This document shows, piece after piece, positions 46,913-56,335 of a stretch of DNA of 64,000 nt. The stretch lies in NCBI RefSeq assembly GCF_001908205.1, contig NZ_LGHL01000064.1, positions 1 through 64,000 on the forward strand, given 5' to 3'. The notes beneath the pieces were generated by a model. The model did not search any database. It was not told the DNA's origin and saw only the letters and a list, made by a program, of their open reading frames with translations. Origin of the DNA: Bradyrhizobium sp. NAS80.1. GTDB taxonomy: Bacteria > Pseudomonadota > Alphaproteobacteria > Rhizobiales > Xanthobacteraceae. How positions within the stretch are numbered: position 1 is the first letter of the stretch; each line of letters starts with the position of its first letter. The translations under genes were made by a program, and so were the position numbers.

Positions 46913-47803
46913 CTACGCGGCAGGCGCCCGCGCGAAATCCACGAAGGCGCGCAACGCCGCCGGCAATTGGCGGCGGCTCGGATAATACAGGAAGAAGCCT
47001 GGATAGGCCGGGCACCAGTCGGCGAGCACGCGCACCAGCTTGCGCTTGGCGAGCAGCGCCTCCACCTGGGCCTCGAACACATAGGCGAGACCGATTCCGT
47101 CGAGCGCTGCATCGACCATCAGGTCCTGGTCGTTCATCGTGAGCGCCCCGGTGGCGTCGATGGCGAGCTCGATGCCGCCGCGCTCGAACTCCCAGTGATA
47201 GAGCGCGCCGCTGGTGAAGCGGTAGCGGATGCACGGCAGGCCCTTCAGATCGTGCGGCGTGTTCGGCGCCTTGTGCGCCCTAAAGAAGCCGGGCGAGCCG
47301 ACCACGGCAAAACGGTGACGCGGGCCGACCGGCACCGCGATCATGTCGGCGGCAATCGTCTCGCCAAAACGCACGCCGGCATCGAAGCCAGCCGCGACCA
47401 TGTCGATCAGGACGTCATTGATCACGATCTCGACGCTGATATCCGGAAACGCTTTCAGGAAGCGTGTCACGATCGGCAGCAGCACGAGCTGCGCCGACTG
47501 GCGCGCGGCGGTGAAGCGCAGCGTCCCGGCAGGCTTGCCGCGGAAATTGTTGAGGTCCTCGAGCGCATCGTCGATGTCACGGAAGGCCGGCGTGATGCGG
47601 GCAAACAGCCGCTCACCGGCCTCGGTGAGCGCCACGCTGCGGGTGGTGCGGTTCAGGAGCCTGAGGCCCAACCGTTCCTCGACATTGCGCAGAGCATGGG
47701 ACAGCGCGGATGGCGTGACGCCGAGTTCGGTCGCCGCCGCGCGAAAGCTGCGGTGGCGGGCAATGGCGAGGAAGGTCGCAAGGTCGGATGGGTCTATCCG
47801 CAT
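46913..47803 (-). CDS. LysR family transcriptional regulator
   Basis: 296 residues. The N-terminal winged helix (FLAIARHRSFRAAATELGVTPSALSHALRNVEERLGLRLLNRTTR, in pieces) is followed by a type 2 periplasmic-binding-like effector domain. It is divergent from the SDR at 47926, a usual sign that it controls that gene; the ligand is unknown. Confidence 0.9.
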   Translation of the reverse strand: MRIDPSDLATFLAIARHRSFRAAATELGVTPSALSHALRNVEERLGLRLLNRTTRSVALTEAGERLFARITPAFRDIDDALEDLNNFRGKPAGTLRFTAARQSAQLVLLPIVTRFLKAFPDISVEIVINDVLIDMVAAGFDAGVRFGETIAADMIAVPVGPRHRFAVVGSPGFFRAHKAPNTPHDLKGLPCIRYRFTSGALYHWEFERGGIELAIDATGALTMNDQDLMVDAALDGIGLAYVFEAQVEALLAKRKLVRVLADWCPAYPGFFLYYPSRRQLPAALRAFVDFARAPAA

Positions 47804-47925
47804 TACTGAATTATTCTCAATAGCTTGCCAAATATATAGTGGATTATCTCAGCTATAGCGAGCCGTTACACCTTGCCCATCGGCCTCGGCATTTCGCCGG
47901 AGCCAAGAACGGAAAGGGCAACACC

Positions 47926-48768
47926 ATGCGTGTCTGGTTCATCACAGGAGCGTCTCGCGGATTTGGCGCACTGATCGCCGAAGCGGCGTTGAAGGCCGGC
48001 GACGCCGTGGTCGCGACCGCGCGCGACCCATCGACCGTCACCGCCCGGCTCGGCAGTCACGAACGGCTGCTCGCCACCCGGCTCGACGTGGCCAGCGAGA
48101 CCGAGGCGCATGAGGCTGCGGGCCAGGCGGTCAGGAAATTCGGGCGCATCGACATCCTCGTCAACAATGCCGGCTACGGCCTTCTGGGCGCGATCGAGGA
48201 AGCCAGCGGTGCCGAGACGCAAAAGCTGTTCGGCACGAACGTGTTCGGGCTGCTCGGCGTCACCCGCGCGGTGCTGCCGCATATGCGCCGCCAGCGTTCC
48301 GGCCACATCATCAACATCTCGTCGGTCGGCGGCTACGCCGGCTATCCCGGCTGGGGCGTCTATGGAGCGACCAAGTTCGCGGTGGAAGGCCTCAGCGAAG
48401 CGCTGGCTGGCGAAGTTGCGCCGCTCGGCATCAAGGTGACCGTGGTCGAGCCGGGCTTCTTCCGCACCGACTTCCTCGACGAGACCTCGCTGTCCCGCAC
48501 GGCGATGCAGATCGACGACTATCACGAGAGCGTCGGCAAGACCCGAGCGCGTGCAGCCGACGCCAATGGCGGCCAGCGCGGCGACCCGCGCAAGCTGGCG
48601 CAGGCCTTCCTGAAGCTCGCCGACGCCAAGAACCCGCCGCTGCGGTTGCCGCTTGGCAGCGATACGGTGGAACGGATTGAAGCGAAGAACGCGTTCGTCG
48701 CGAAGGAGCTGGCGGAGTGGCGAACGATCGCGACCTCGACTGACTTCAAAAACGACACTGCTGCGTGA
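47926..48768 (+). CDS. SDR family oxidoreductase
   Basis: 280 residues, classical SDR: cofactor motif TGASRGFGALIA, NNAGYG, NISSVGGYAGYPGWGVYGATKFA with the full Ser-Tyr-Lys set, and the PGFFRTDF loop. Family members in this form are often called SDR oxidoreductases with LysR neighbours. ATG 47926 has GGAAAGGG upstream. Likely regulated by the divergent LysR protein. Confidence 0.87.
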   Translation: MRVWFITGASRGFGALIAEAALKAGDAVVATARDPSTVTARLGSHERLLATRLDVASETEAHEAAGQAVRKFGRIDILVNNAGYGLLGAIEEASGAETQKLFGTNVFGLLGVTRAVLPHMRRQRSGHIINISSVGGYAGYPGWGVYGATKFAVEGLSEALAGEVAPLGIKVTVVEPGFFRTDFLDETSLSRTAMQIDDYHESVGKTRARAADANGGQRGDPRKLAQAFLKLADAKNPPLRLPLGSDTVERIEAKNAFVAKELAEWRTIATSTDFKNDTAA

Positions 48769-48772
48769 GGGC

Positions 48773-48810
48773 AAAAAAAATGCCCGGCTCTGGTTTCGCC
48801 AGGCCGGGCT
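48773..48810 (-). terminator. rho-independent terminator of the GNAT gene
   Basis: On the minus strand GCCCGGC-CTGG...CCAG-GCCGGGC forms a strong stem followed by ATTTTTTTT. It may also stop the convergent SDR transcript. Confidence 0.8.
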
Positions 48811-48820
48811 TGGAGTGATG

Positions 48821-49444
48821 TCAGGCCAAGGCTGAGGGACTTTCGGCCTGACGGGAAAGGGCGGCAAGACGCCAGCTCGCACAGGGAATGTCTTTCGGCG
48901 CGACGGCGATCTCCTTGTCGAAGCGCACCAGCTTCCAGTCGTCCGGATGGTTGACGAAGCCGAAGCCGGATTTGCGCGCGAGCGAGATCATGCTCTCGTT
49001 GGAGCGCAGCGTGTCGCCGAACATGTGCTCGGCGCCAAGCGCGGCCGCGCGGCATTCGAGATTCTTCAAAAGCGCGGTGGCGATGCCGTGGCCCTGCCAG
49101 CGGTCGTCGACCGAGAGGCCGAATTCGAGCGTCGCGTTCGCTTCGTGGAAGGCGTAGCGCGCCTCGGCCACAATGGTCTCGAAGCCGTCGACCATCTTGG
49201 TCGCAACCACGGTGAAGCGCTCGCGCTCGCCGACGTGGAGGAAGTCGTTCAGCAAGCCCTTCGGCAGCTCGCTGATCGCGCCGAAGAAGCGGTTGTAGCG
49301 GGAACGGGTCGAGAGCGAACGGAAATAGTGCTGTAGCTCCTCGGTGTCGCGCGGCTCGACGAAGCGGACGTTGATCGCCTCACCGTGCCGGGTGCGCAGC
49401 GTATCCGAATATTGCTTCAGGTCTTCCAGGCGAAGAGTGCTCAT
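48821..49444 (-). CDS. GNAT family N-acetyltransferase
   Basis: 207 residues. The acetyl-CoA core is at LSVDDRWQGHGIATALLKNLECRAAALG (shown as motif A, with the Q/R-x-x-G-x-G/A-like WQGHGIA), and a long N-terminal part carries FFGAISELPKGLLNDFLHV. Substrate unknown. It lies downstream of a DUF1127 gene on the same strand (66-base gap), so co-transcription is possible. A strong terminator follows. Confidence 0.85.
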   Translation of the reverse strand: MSTLRLEDLKQYSDTLRTRHGEAINVRFVEPRDTEELQHYFRSLSTRSRYNRFFGAISELPKGLLNDFLHVGERERFTVVATKMVDGFETIVAEARYAFHEANATLEFGLSVDDRWQGHGIATALLKNLECRAAALGAEHMFGDTLRSNESMISLARKSGFGFVNHPDDWKLVRFDKEIAVAPKDIPCASWRLAALSRQAESPSALA

Positions 49445-49510
49445 GACACATGCCCAGTGGAGAGGGGACCGCCGGCGCCCCTGATCAGGCGGCGTCGGCC
49501 TGGCGGCCGA

Positions 49511-49714
49511 TCAGGCCCGCCAGAAGGGTTTCTCAGCCTCGACGGCGATATCGCTCCAGGACAGGCCGACGTCATGGAGGTCACGGTCGGTCCAGTGGGC
49601 AAGCTCGCGCCGGGTCCGGTAGCGCTCGTGCCATACGTGGAGGGTCTCGCCGATCCGGTGGATCAGGCTCGGCGCATGATGATTTGTCATCGAGTTGTGG
49701 GTCAAAGTAGACAT
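49511..49714 (-). CDS. DUF1127 small protein
   Basis: 67 residues. The C-terminal part, RRELAHWTDRDLHDVGLSWSDIAVE, is the DUF1127 signature common in Rhizobiales. Such tiny basic proteins occur in RNA-related and phosphate or carbon-related regulation in some species. ATG 49714 has AGGAG at suitable distance. It is divergent from the LysR gene at 49825. Confidence 0.85.
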   Translation of the reverse strand: MSTLTHNSMTNHHAPSLIHRIGETLHVWHERYRTRRELAHWTDRDLHDVGLSWSDIAVEAEKPFWRA

Positions 49715-49824
49715 GTTCAGCTCCTGGAGCTAACTTAGCCGCTAATATCTGCTTCCTAGTGCGCTGCGACAAACGACAATTTGTACCCTTTCGCATGATA
49801 TAACGTCATGTATCATGTTGCCAA

Positions 49825-50724
49825 ATGACTGCCAGATTGCCCTCCCTGAACGGACTCCGGGCGTTTGAGGCCGCCGCACGCCATCTCAGCTTCACTTTGG
49901 CTGCGGCCGAGCTGAACGTGACCCAGACCGCGATCAGCCATCAGATCCGGCGGCTCGAGGAGGAACTCGGCATCCGCTTGTTCGTCCGGCAGAACCGCGC
50001 GTTGGCGCTGACGCCGGAGGCGCGCGACTACCTGCCGGGCGTCCGCGCCGCCTTCAACGATCTCAGGCTCGCCACCGACCGCCTGCTGCGGAAGGACGAC
50101 GACAAGGTGCTGACGGTCTCGACGCTGGCCTCGCTCGCCGCGAAATGGCTGCTGCCAAGGCTCACCGACTTCCAGGAGCAGCACCCCGGCATCGATGTCC
50201 GCATCACCACATCGGCCAACCTCGTCGACTTCCAGCGCGACAATGTCGATGCCGCGATCCGCTACGGACGCGGCCAGTGGCCAGGCCTGCGCGCCGACTG
50301 GCTGATGGCGGACGAGTTGTTTCCGGTGTGCAGCCCGTCACTCCTGCGCGGCGACAAGCCACTGCGCCAGCCGGAGGATCTGAGAGGCTATCCGCTGCTG
50401 CACACCTCGAACGCCAACAGCGATGACTGGCGGCTGTGGCTGACCGCGGCAGGCCTGCCGGCCGACATCGCCAAGCAGCCCGGCATCACCTTCGACATGA
50501 TCTTCATGACCATCCAGGCTGCGATCGACGGCATCGGCGTCGCGATGGGGCGGACCTCGTACGTTCAGGACGACATCGCCAAGGGCCGGCTCGTGGTCCC
50601 CTTCAAGATCGCGTTGCCGGCCGATGCCGGCTTTTACCTGGTCTCGCCGGAGGGCCGCCGCGAGGCGCCGAAGCTTGCCGCATTCCGCCAATGGGTGGTC
50701 GCCGCAACGCAGAATAAAGCCTGA
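49825..50724 (+). CDS. LysR family regulator, GcvA-like
   Basis: 299 residues. N-terminal helix-turn-helix RAFEAAARHLSFTLAAAELNVTQTAISHQIRRLEEELG, in pieces, with the GcvA-type LPSLNGLRAFEAA start, then the effector domain with WPGLRADWLMADELFPVCSP. GcvA relatives control various amino acid and metabolic operons. It precedes the MFS gene on the same strand (135-base gap) and is divergent from the DUF1127 gene. Confidence 0.88.
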   Translation: MTARLPSLNGLRAFEAAARHLSFTLAAAELNVTQTAISHQIRRLEEELGIRLFVRQNRALALTPEARDYLPGVRAAFNDLRLATDRLLRKDDDKVLTVSTLASLAAKWLLPRLTDFQEQHPGIDVRITTSANLVDFQRDNVDAAIRYGRGQWPGLRADWLMADELFPVCSPSLLRGDKPLRQPEDLRGYPLLHTSNANSDDWRLWLTAAGLPADIAKQPGITFDMIFMTIQAAIDGIGVAMGRTSYVQDDIAKGRLVVPFKIALPADAGFYLVSPEGRREAPKLAAFRQWVVAATQNKA

Positions 50725-50859
50725 AAAATCATCGGCTTCCGCAGCAAAAAGGTTGACTCGCTGCGTCCCGCGCGGGAAGGGGTAGGACAGATTGTCGCAC
50801 TCTGTTGCCTTGCCGTGAAATGAGTTCCGGTCCGGCCGCGTTTTGAAGGGAGTAACGTC

Positions 50860-52185
50860 ATGGCTGGACCAGCAACCAATCCGCCCGAGATCAAGTCGCG
50901 CATCGGCGCGATCCTGCGCGCAACATCAGGCAATTTCCTCGAGCAGTTCGACTTCTTCCTGTTCGGCTTCTACGCCGCCGCCATCGGCAAGGCCTTCTTC
51001 CCCTCCTCCAACGAGACCGCCTCGCTGCTCAACACCTTCGGCGTGTTCTGGCTCGGTGCGTTGATGCGGCCCGTGGGCGCGATCGTGCTCGGCGCCTATA
51101 TCGACCGCATCGGCCGTCGCCAGGGCCTGATCGTCACGCTCGGCATCATGGCCTTCGGCACCGTGGTGATCGCGTTCTGCCCGAGCTATGCAACCATCGG
51201 CATCGCGGCGCCGATCATCGTGCTGATCGGCCGCCTGCTGCAGGGCTTCTCCGCCGGCGTCGAGCTAGGCGGCGTCTCGGTCTATCTCGCCGAGATCTCA
51301 ACGCCCGGCAATCGCGGCTTCTACACCTCGTTCCAGTCGTCGAGCCAGCAGGTCGCGATCTTCGTGGCCTCGATCCTCGGCTACATCCTGTCCGAGATAA
51401 TGCCGGCCGACACCGTCGCCGCCTGGGGCTGGCGTATCCCCTTCTTCGTCGGCTGCCTGATCATTCCCCTGATCTTCCTGCTTCGGCGGACGCTCGAGGA
51501 GACGCCGGCCTTCCTCGCCATGAAGAAGCATCCGACCGCGCGCGAGGTGTTCGCCTCCGCGCTCGCCAACTGGCGCATCGTCATCCTCGGCATGATGATC
51601 GCGGTCCTGACCACGACGACGTTCTACTTCGTCACCGTCTACACGCCGACCTTCGGCAAGAACGTGTTGAAGCTGACGACGCAGGACGCGCTGCTCGTGA
51701 CGCTGCTGGTCGCCGTGACCAACTTCATCTGGAATCCGGTCGGCGGCGCCCTGTCCGACCGCATCGGCCGCAAGCCGGTGCTGATCACCATCGCCTGCCT
51801 GTCGCTGGTCACCGCCTATCCGGCGCTGCACTGGCTCGTGGCGGCGCCGACTTTCGGCAAGCTGCTCGCGGTGGAGATGATGTTCTCGTTCTATTTCGGC
51901 GTCTACAGCGGCACCATGCTCGGTGCGCTGGTCGAGATCGTGCCGGCACATGTCCGCACCACCTGCTTCTCGCTCGCCTTCGCGCTCGCAGCCGCCCTGT
52001 TCGGCACCTTCACGCCGTTCGCCTCGACCTGGCTGATCGACAAGACCGGCGACAAGGCCTCGCCCGGCTTCTGGCTGATGTTCGCGGCGCTGCTTGGCAT
52101 CATCGCGGCGTCGGCAGTGTATCGCCGCGGCGGCAAGGCTGTGCCGACGTATGATCCGGTGGTGGAGCCGGTCGCGGGCCATTGA
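50860..52185 (+). CDS. MFS transporter, MHS (metabolite:H+ symporter) family
   Basis: 441 residues, about 12 transmembrane helices. The start, [26 protein letters not shown], and the loop [16 protein letters not shown] are typical for MHS proteins (citrate/dicarboxylate, proline-betaine type), as is [18 protein letters not shown]. It imports an organic acid or osmolyte with protons. ATG 50860 follows AAGGGAG. The GcvA-like regulator next door may control it. Confidence 0.88.
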   Translation: MAGPATNPPEIKSRIGAILRATSGNFLEQFDFFLFGFYAAAIGKAFFPSSNETASLLNTFGVFWLGALMRPVGAIVLGAYIDRIGRRQGLIVTLGIMAFGTVVIAFCPSYATIGIAAPIIVLIGRLLQGFSAGVELGGVSVYLAEISTPGNRGFYTSFQSSSQQVAIFVASILGYILSEIMPADTVAAWGWRIPFFVGCLIIPLIFLLRRTLEETPAFLAMKKHPTAREVFASALANWRIVILGMMIAVLTTTTFYFVTVYTPTFGKNVLKLTTQDALLVTLLVAVTNFIWNPVGGALSDRIGRKPVLITIACLSLVTAYPALHWLVAAPTFGKLLAVEMMFSFYFGVYSGTMLGALVEIVPAHVRTTCFSLAFALAAALFGTFTPFASTWLIDKTGDKASPGFWLMFAALLGIIAASAVYRRGGKAVPTYDPVVEPVAGH

Positions 52186-52187
52186 TG

Positions 52188-52380
52188 GTCATTCCGGGGC
52201 GCTCTCTTCACCTCTCCCCGCTTGCGGGGAGAGGTCGAATTCGATCGCAGATCGAATTCGGGTGAGGGGGTACAGGTCCGTCGACGATCTCATGCGCGGA
52301 GAGAGGCCCCTCACCCCAATCCTCTCAGCGCGGGCGAAGCCCGTCGCGGCCCCGTAAGAACGGGGCGAGGGAGCGCAGCT
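52188..52380. repeat. composite repeat: half GTCATTCCGGGGCG element joined to CCTCTCCCCGC element
   Basis: It starts with GTCATTCCGGGGCG (52188-52201), the left end of the 26027 family with no right end. Then follow the ACCTCTCCCCGC-TTG-CGGGGAGAGGT hairpin (52210-52235), GTGAGGGG/CCCCTCACC arms and a CCCCGTAAGAACGGGG hairpin. It fills the gap between convergent genes. Confidence 0.75.
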
Positions 52381-52394
52381 TCTGCGCGGTGGGC

Positions 52395-52811
52395 TTACAG
52401 CTCCACCACCACGTAGTCGCTCTCGATGCTGACCGGGATCGTCTCGGCGACATACGGCCCTTTCACCACGCTCGCGCCCGGCTCGACATGGGCCGGATAG
52501 GCCTTCACGCGGAAGCGACGGGGATCGCAGTAGGACTGGCCAGTGCGAATGTCGAACTCCCAGCCGTGCCAGGGGCAGCGGATGATCTCGCCGAGTTTCG
52601 TGTATTCGATCTCGCCGGGATCTTTTGACTGGGCGAGCCCGATCAGTGGGCCCTCGCATAGCGCCGCGCCCTGATGCGGGCAGCGGTTCATCAGGCCGAA
52701 ATATTCGCCCTTGATGTTGAAGATCGCGATCGGCCGTCCGTCGATCTCGAGAAATTTTCGCGTGCCTGGCGGAAGCTCATCCACCGGCGCAATCACATGC
52801 CGCGCCATCAA
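52395..52811 (-). CDS. Rieske [2Fe-2S] domain protein
   Basis: 138 residues with one Rieske domain: cluster ligands in CPHQGAALCEG (C-x-H) and CPWHGWEFD (C-x2-H). Such single-domain proteins are ferredoxin components of oxygenases or small redox partners. ATG 52811 overlaps the stop of the amidohydrolase (ATGA). No oxygenase is in the window, so its partner is either one of the neighbours or elsewhere. Confidence 0.87.
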   Translation of the reverse strand: MMARHVIAPVDELPPGTRKFLEIDGRPIAIFNIKGEYFGLMNRCPHQGAALCEGPLIGLAQSKDPGEIEYTKLGEIIRCPWHGWEFDIRTGQSYCDPRRFRVKAYPAHVEPGASVVKGPYVAETIPVSIESDYVVVEL

Positions 52812-53917
52812 CTAATCCCGTAAAGCTTCTGCGCATTGCCGAGATAGAACGCCTCGCGATTGGTCTCGCTGACGCCCGCTGGCAAGACGCGCGAAGGCTC
52901 GTCGTAGTCCCAATGCGGATAGTCCGTCGCGAACAGCAGGCGGTCCCAGCCGATCCATTTGATGACGTCGAACAGATCCTCGCGCCGCTCCGGGTCTTCC
53001 ATCGGCTGCGTGGTCCACCACACTTGCTCGCGGATATATTCGGACGGCGGCCGTTTCACATGCGGCACTTCGCTCCTCAGTCGCTGCCAGGCCTTGTCCA
53101 ATCGCCAGGCGAGCGACGGCGCCCAGCCGAAGCCGGCCTCGATCATCACCATCTTCAGTTTCGGGAAGCGCTCGAACACGCCTTCGAGCACGAGGCTTGC
53201 GAGCGCCGATTGCTGGCACTGCGAGTGGCCCACCATCTCCTCGATATAATAGCTGGGCCAGCCCGACGGCGTGATCGGATTGCCGCCGAAACCGAAGGCA
53301 TGGACGCCGACGGGAAGCCCGGCCTCTTCCGCGGCCTGGTAGATCGGCCAATAGCGGCGCTGGCCGAGCGGCTCGACGTTGCGGCTGAGCAGCAGCACCT
53401 GGACGAAGTTCTTGTCGCCGGCGCGCTCGCGGATTTCGGCTGCGGCCGACAGCCCGTCCTCATTGCCGACGACGATCGAGGCTTTCAGCCGCTTGTCCTT
53501 GCTGGTCCATTTGTCGATCTGCCAGTCGTTGATAGCCGAGCAGAGCGCGGCCGAGAGCTCGTGATTGCGGATGCCCTGCCCGGTGTTGAGCGGGTTGAGC
53601 ACGCCGAGTTGCACGTTGTTGGGATCGAGCAGCTGCTTCTGCATGAAGGAGAGCGAGGAACCTTGCGGACCGCCCTCCGGCGGATAGGCGTCGCGGCGCG
53701 ATGCGTTGGGCTGGGCCTTCGGATAGGGCGGGCCTTCCATCATGCCTTGATAGGCATGAACGCCGTAGACTTCGAGATGATGCTGCCAGCGCTTGGCGAG
53801 GTAAGGATAGAGCTCAGTGCGGGTCGCGCGTGCCGGGTGGATGTCGCAGTCCGCGATCGCGGTCTTGGTCGTCAGAGGGGAAGCAGCTTCGGTGCTCTCG
53901 CGGAACTGGATATTCAT
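52808..53917 (-). CDS. amidohydrolase_2 family protein, copy B
   Basis: 369 residues of the metal-dependent amidohydrolase_2 (ACMSD-like) family. The N-terminal motif is ADCDIHPA (D-x-H instead of H-x-H), with LPVGVHAFGFGG, VMIEAGFGW and FATDYPHWDYDEPS carrying the other expected ligands. Relatives are hydrolases or decarboxylases of aromatic acids. It resembles the upstream gene closely (same order of motifs). Confidence 0.85.
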   Translation of the reverse strand: MNIQFRESTEAASPLTTKTAIADCDIHPARATRTELYPYLAKRWQHHLEVYGVHAYQGMMEGPPYPKAQPNASRRDAYPPEGGPQGSSLSFMQKQLLDPNNVQLGVLNPLNTGQGIRNHELSAALCSAINDWQIDKWTSKDKRLKASIVVGNEDGLSAAAEIRERAGDKNFVQVLLLSRNVEPLGQRRYWPIYQAAEEAGLPVGVHAFGFGGNPITPSGWPSYYIEEMVGHSQCQQSALASLVLEGVFERFPKLKMVMIEAGFGWAPSLAWRLDKAWQRLRSEVPHVKRPPSEYIREQVWWTTQPMEDPERREDLFDVIKWIGWDRLLFATDYPHWDYDEPSRVLPAGVSETNREAFYLGNAQKLYGIS

Positions 53918-53941
53918 CGCCTTGCCTCCTTTGGCAGCGGG

Positions 53942-55000
53942 CTAACTCAGGCGGGGATAGGTTGCATGCGGATTGTCGATCATGATCTTGCGCACGAGAT
54001 CGGGGGACAGACCTTCGGGCAGCGCATCCTGGCCGTCGAATTGCCAGTGCGGATAGTCCGTGGAGAATAGGACCAATTCGTCGGACTGCATATGATCAAA
54101 CAGGCGAATTAATGTCTCGGGTTCCGGCGGCGCATCAAATGGCTGTAACGAGAAGCGGATGTTGCTTCGCACAATTTCCAGCGGCGCACGATCGACCCAG
54201 GGCGTCTCCATCCGCACCCCGCGCCAGAACTTGTGCAGGCGCCAGAGATAGGGCGCGATCCAGGAGACGCCGGATTCCAGCATCACCATTTTCAGACGCG
54301 GGTATTTGGCGAACACGCCTTCGACAATGAGGCTGGTCAGTTGGGTCTGGAACGCCTGCGCCTGACCGACATAATCCTCGATGTGATAGGACCCCCAACC
54401 CACGGCGCTCGGCGGATTGTGATAGGCGGAACCGGCGTGGACGCCGATGGGGAGGTCCAGCCGTTCCGCCGCCTCATAGATCGGCCACAGCGCGCGCTTG
54501 CCGAGCGGCGAATCGCCCATGACGAGCATCAGCACCTGCACGAAGCGCCTGTCCTGCGCGCAGCGTTCGATTTCGGCGACGGACTTTTCGACGCTTTGCG
54601 TGGGGATCACGATTGAGCCGCGCAGCCGCGGATCGCGATCGAGCCATTCCTTCACGAGCCAATCGTTCAGCGCGCGGCAGAAGGCGGCCTGCATGTCCTC
54701 GGAAAACACCATCTGCACGCCGTATAGTGGATTGCAGATGGCGTGGGTGAGCTGGAAGGGATCGAGCACATGGCGCTGCATATCCTCGAGGCTTTCACCT
54801 GGCTTGCCGGTCTCGGGACGCCAATCGGGGCGCGCCACGATCGGCGAGTTCTTCGGGTAGGATTGTGAGACGAGATCGACCATGCCGCGCGTCGTCACCT
54901 GATCGCGCCAATAGTCGTTCAGGTAGGGCAGCAGGCTGGTCAGATGCGGCACGGCCGGATGCACGTCGCAATCCACCCCGCCGGCGATCAGGGACGCCAT
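53942..55000 (-). CDS. amidohydrolase_2 family protein, copy A
   Basis: 352 residues of the same family: VDCDVHPAVPHL at the start, LPIGVHAGSAYHN, VMLESGVSW and FSTDYPHWQFDG. ATG 55000 is chosen because AAGGGAGA lies just upstream; an open frame to 55078 is weaker. It begins a three-gene unit (A, B, Rieske) with a 24-base gap to copy B. Both lack the first histidine of the usual H-x-H pair but keep D-x-H, a feature of this subfamily. Confidence 0.85.
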   Translation of the reverse strand: MASLIAGGVDCDVHPAVPHLTSLLPYLNDYWRDQVTTRGMVDLVSQSYPKNSPIVARPDWRPETGKPGESLEDMQRHVLDPFQLTHAICNPLYGVQMVFSEDMQAAFCRALNDWLVKEWLDRDPRLRGSIVIPTQSVEKSVAEIERCAQDRRFVQVLMLVMGDSPLGKRALWPIYEAAERLDLPIGVHAGSAYHNPPSAVGWGSYHIEDYVGQAQAFQTQLTSLIVEGVFAKYPRLKMVMLESGVSWIAPYLWRLHKFWRGVRMETPWVDRAPLEIVRSNIRFSLQPFDAPPEPETLIRLFDHMQSDELVLFSTDYPHWQFDGQDALPEGLSPDLVRKIMIDNPHATYPRLS

Positions 55001-55170
55001 GACGTCTCCCTTCTCACGTTTCCTCGTCACGTCTTCTCGCGGGCGGCACTTGGCCGCTCCGCTTTGTCCGCTATTCAAGCAGGCCAGCCCGCCGCCCGCA
55101 ACTCGGCCAAGGCCGCTGTCATATGCTAGGAAGTCGCAGCTCGGTTGCGAGGGAATGAGAGGTCAAAAGG

Positions 55171-55653
55171 ATGAAAGAGCTCGTCGGCATTGCGGAACAG
55201 GTCGCGGCCAAACTGGTCGCGCGCAAACAGACCATCGCGGTCGCGGAATCCTCGACCGGCGGCCTGATCTCGGCCAGCCTGCTCGCGGTGCCCGGCGCAT
55301 CGGCCTATTACCTCGGCGGCGCCGTGGTCTACACCCGCGATGCAAGGCGTGTGCTGATGGATATTTCGGACGATGGAATGAAGGGCTTTCGATCCTCATC
55401 GGAGCCCTATGCGAAACTCCTCGCTGAACAGATGCGCAGCCGCTTCAAATGCGACTGGGGTCTGTCCGAAACCGGCGCAGCTGGCCCCACCGGCAACCGC
55501 TACGGCGATGCAGCCGGCCACAGCTGCATGGCGGTCGCGGGCCCCGCGGCGGAGGTGATGACGCTGGAGACGGGCAACAACGACCGGTTTGCCAACATGC
55601 AGGTGTTCGCAGCGACGGCGCTGAAGTTGCTGCTCAAGAAGTTGGAGGGGTGA
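55171..55653 (+). CDS. CinA family protein (nicotinamide-nucleotide amidohydrolase type)
   Basis: 160 residues, the length of a stand-alone CinA C-terminal domain: VAESSTGGLISASLLAVPGAS, YYLGGAVVYTRDAR and SETGAAGPTGNRYGDAAGHS. The family deamidates NMN (PncC), recycling nicotinamide nucleotides. The catalytic serine is in AESSTGG. ATG 55171 with AGAGGTC upstream. It is separate from other genes and followed by a repeat. Confidence 0.85.
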   Translation: MKELVGIAEQVAAKLVARKQTIAVAESSTGGLISASLLAVPGASAYYLGGAVVYTRDARRVLMDISDDGMKGFRSSSEPYAKLLAEQMRSRFKCDWGLSETGAAGPTGNRYGDAAGHSCMAVAGPAAEVMTLETGNNDRFANMQVFAATALKLLLKKLEG

Positions 55654-55688
55654 GCTTTTCGACGCCGGCGGCTGTCACGTTTTCTAGA

Positions 55689-55823
55689 CCGTCATCCTGA
55701 GGTGCGAGGCATGTGGCGCAACGCGCCACGTGGGAGCCTCGAAGGATGAACGGCCGAGATGCAGCCGGGCCGTCGCCCTTCGAGGCTCCCCTTGCGAAGC
55801 AAGGGGAGCACCTCAGGATGACG
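55689..55823. repeat. palindromic intergenic repeat, TCATCCTGAGG family, copy 2
   Basis: Ends CGTCATCCTGAGGTGC and GCACCTCAGGATGACG are perfect; inner GAGCCTCGAAGG/CCTTCGAGGCTC and GCGCAACGCGC pairs extend the fold. It shares the family start with 34081-34223. Confidence 0.85.
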
Positions 55824-55854
55824 GCGAGAGATTTGCTCGCAGAGAAGACCTACG

Positions 55855-56130
55855 TCACCTTCTCAAATGCCGCATGAAAATCCGCACCACATAGCCCTTG
55901 AACCGCGGCGCCTCGTCGTAGAGATCTGATGCGATCCGCTCGATGGTTTCGCGCAGGGACAGGAACTGCGCCTGGCGCGCGCTGCTTTCGGTGCCCTGCA
56001 TGCCCGCGAGTTCATCCAGCGCCGCGTCGCTGATCTGACACTGCACGACCTCGCCCTCGCTCGTCATGGTGAAGCGAAAGGCCAGCCGTTCGAGGTCATG
56101 GCCGATGATCTTGTCGCGCGTAAGCGGCAT
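55855..56130 (-). CDS. DUF1488 domain protein
   Basis: About 91 residues. FRFTMTSEGEVVQCQISDAALDEL and the terminal KGYVVRIFMRHL fit the DUF1488 pattern; function unknown. The ATG at 56130 is taken because the alternative at 56163 is TTG and has no better ribosome site. It lies between a repeat and a 172-base gene-free gap. Confidence 0.65.
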   Translation of the reverse strand: MPLTRDKIIGHDLERLAFRFTMTSEGEVVQCQISDAALDELAGMQGTESSARQAQFLSLRETIERIASDLYDEAPRFKGYVVRIFMRHLRR

Positions 56131-56335
56131 CCAATTGTCCCGTTCGCGCCCCCGAACGGACAATGCTGAAAATCTGGCTCGTTGTCACCATGTGCAGGCG
56201 GCTTCGTGCAGGCGGCTTCGCCGGCCGTAACCGCGACAGCTCCACGAACGAGGACGGGAGGGTCATCCCGCCTCCTCGTCACATGGTTCGTCAGACACGA
56301 CGGCTGCGCGTCGCGCGCGAAGCCACCTTGCGCCG

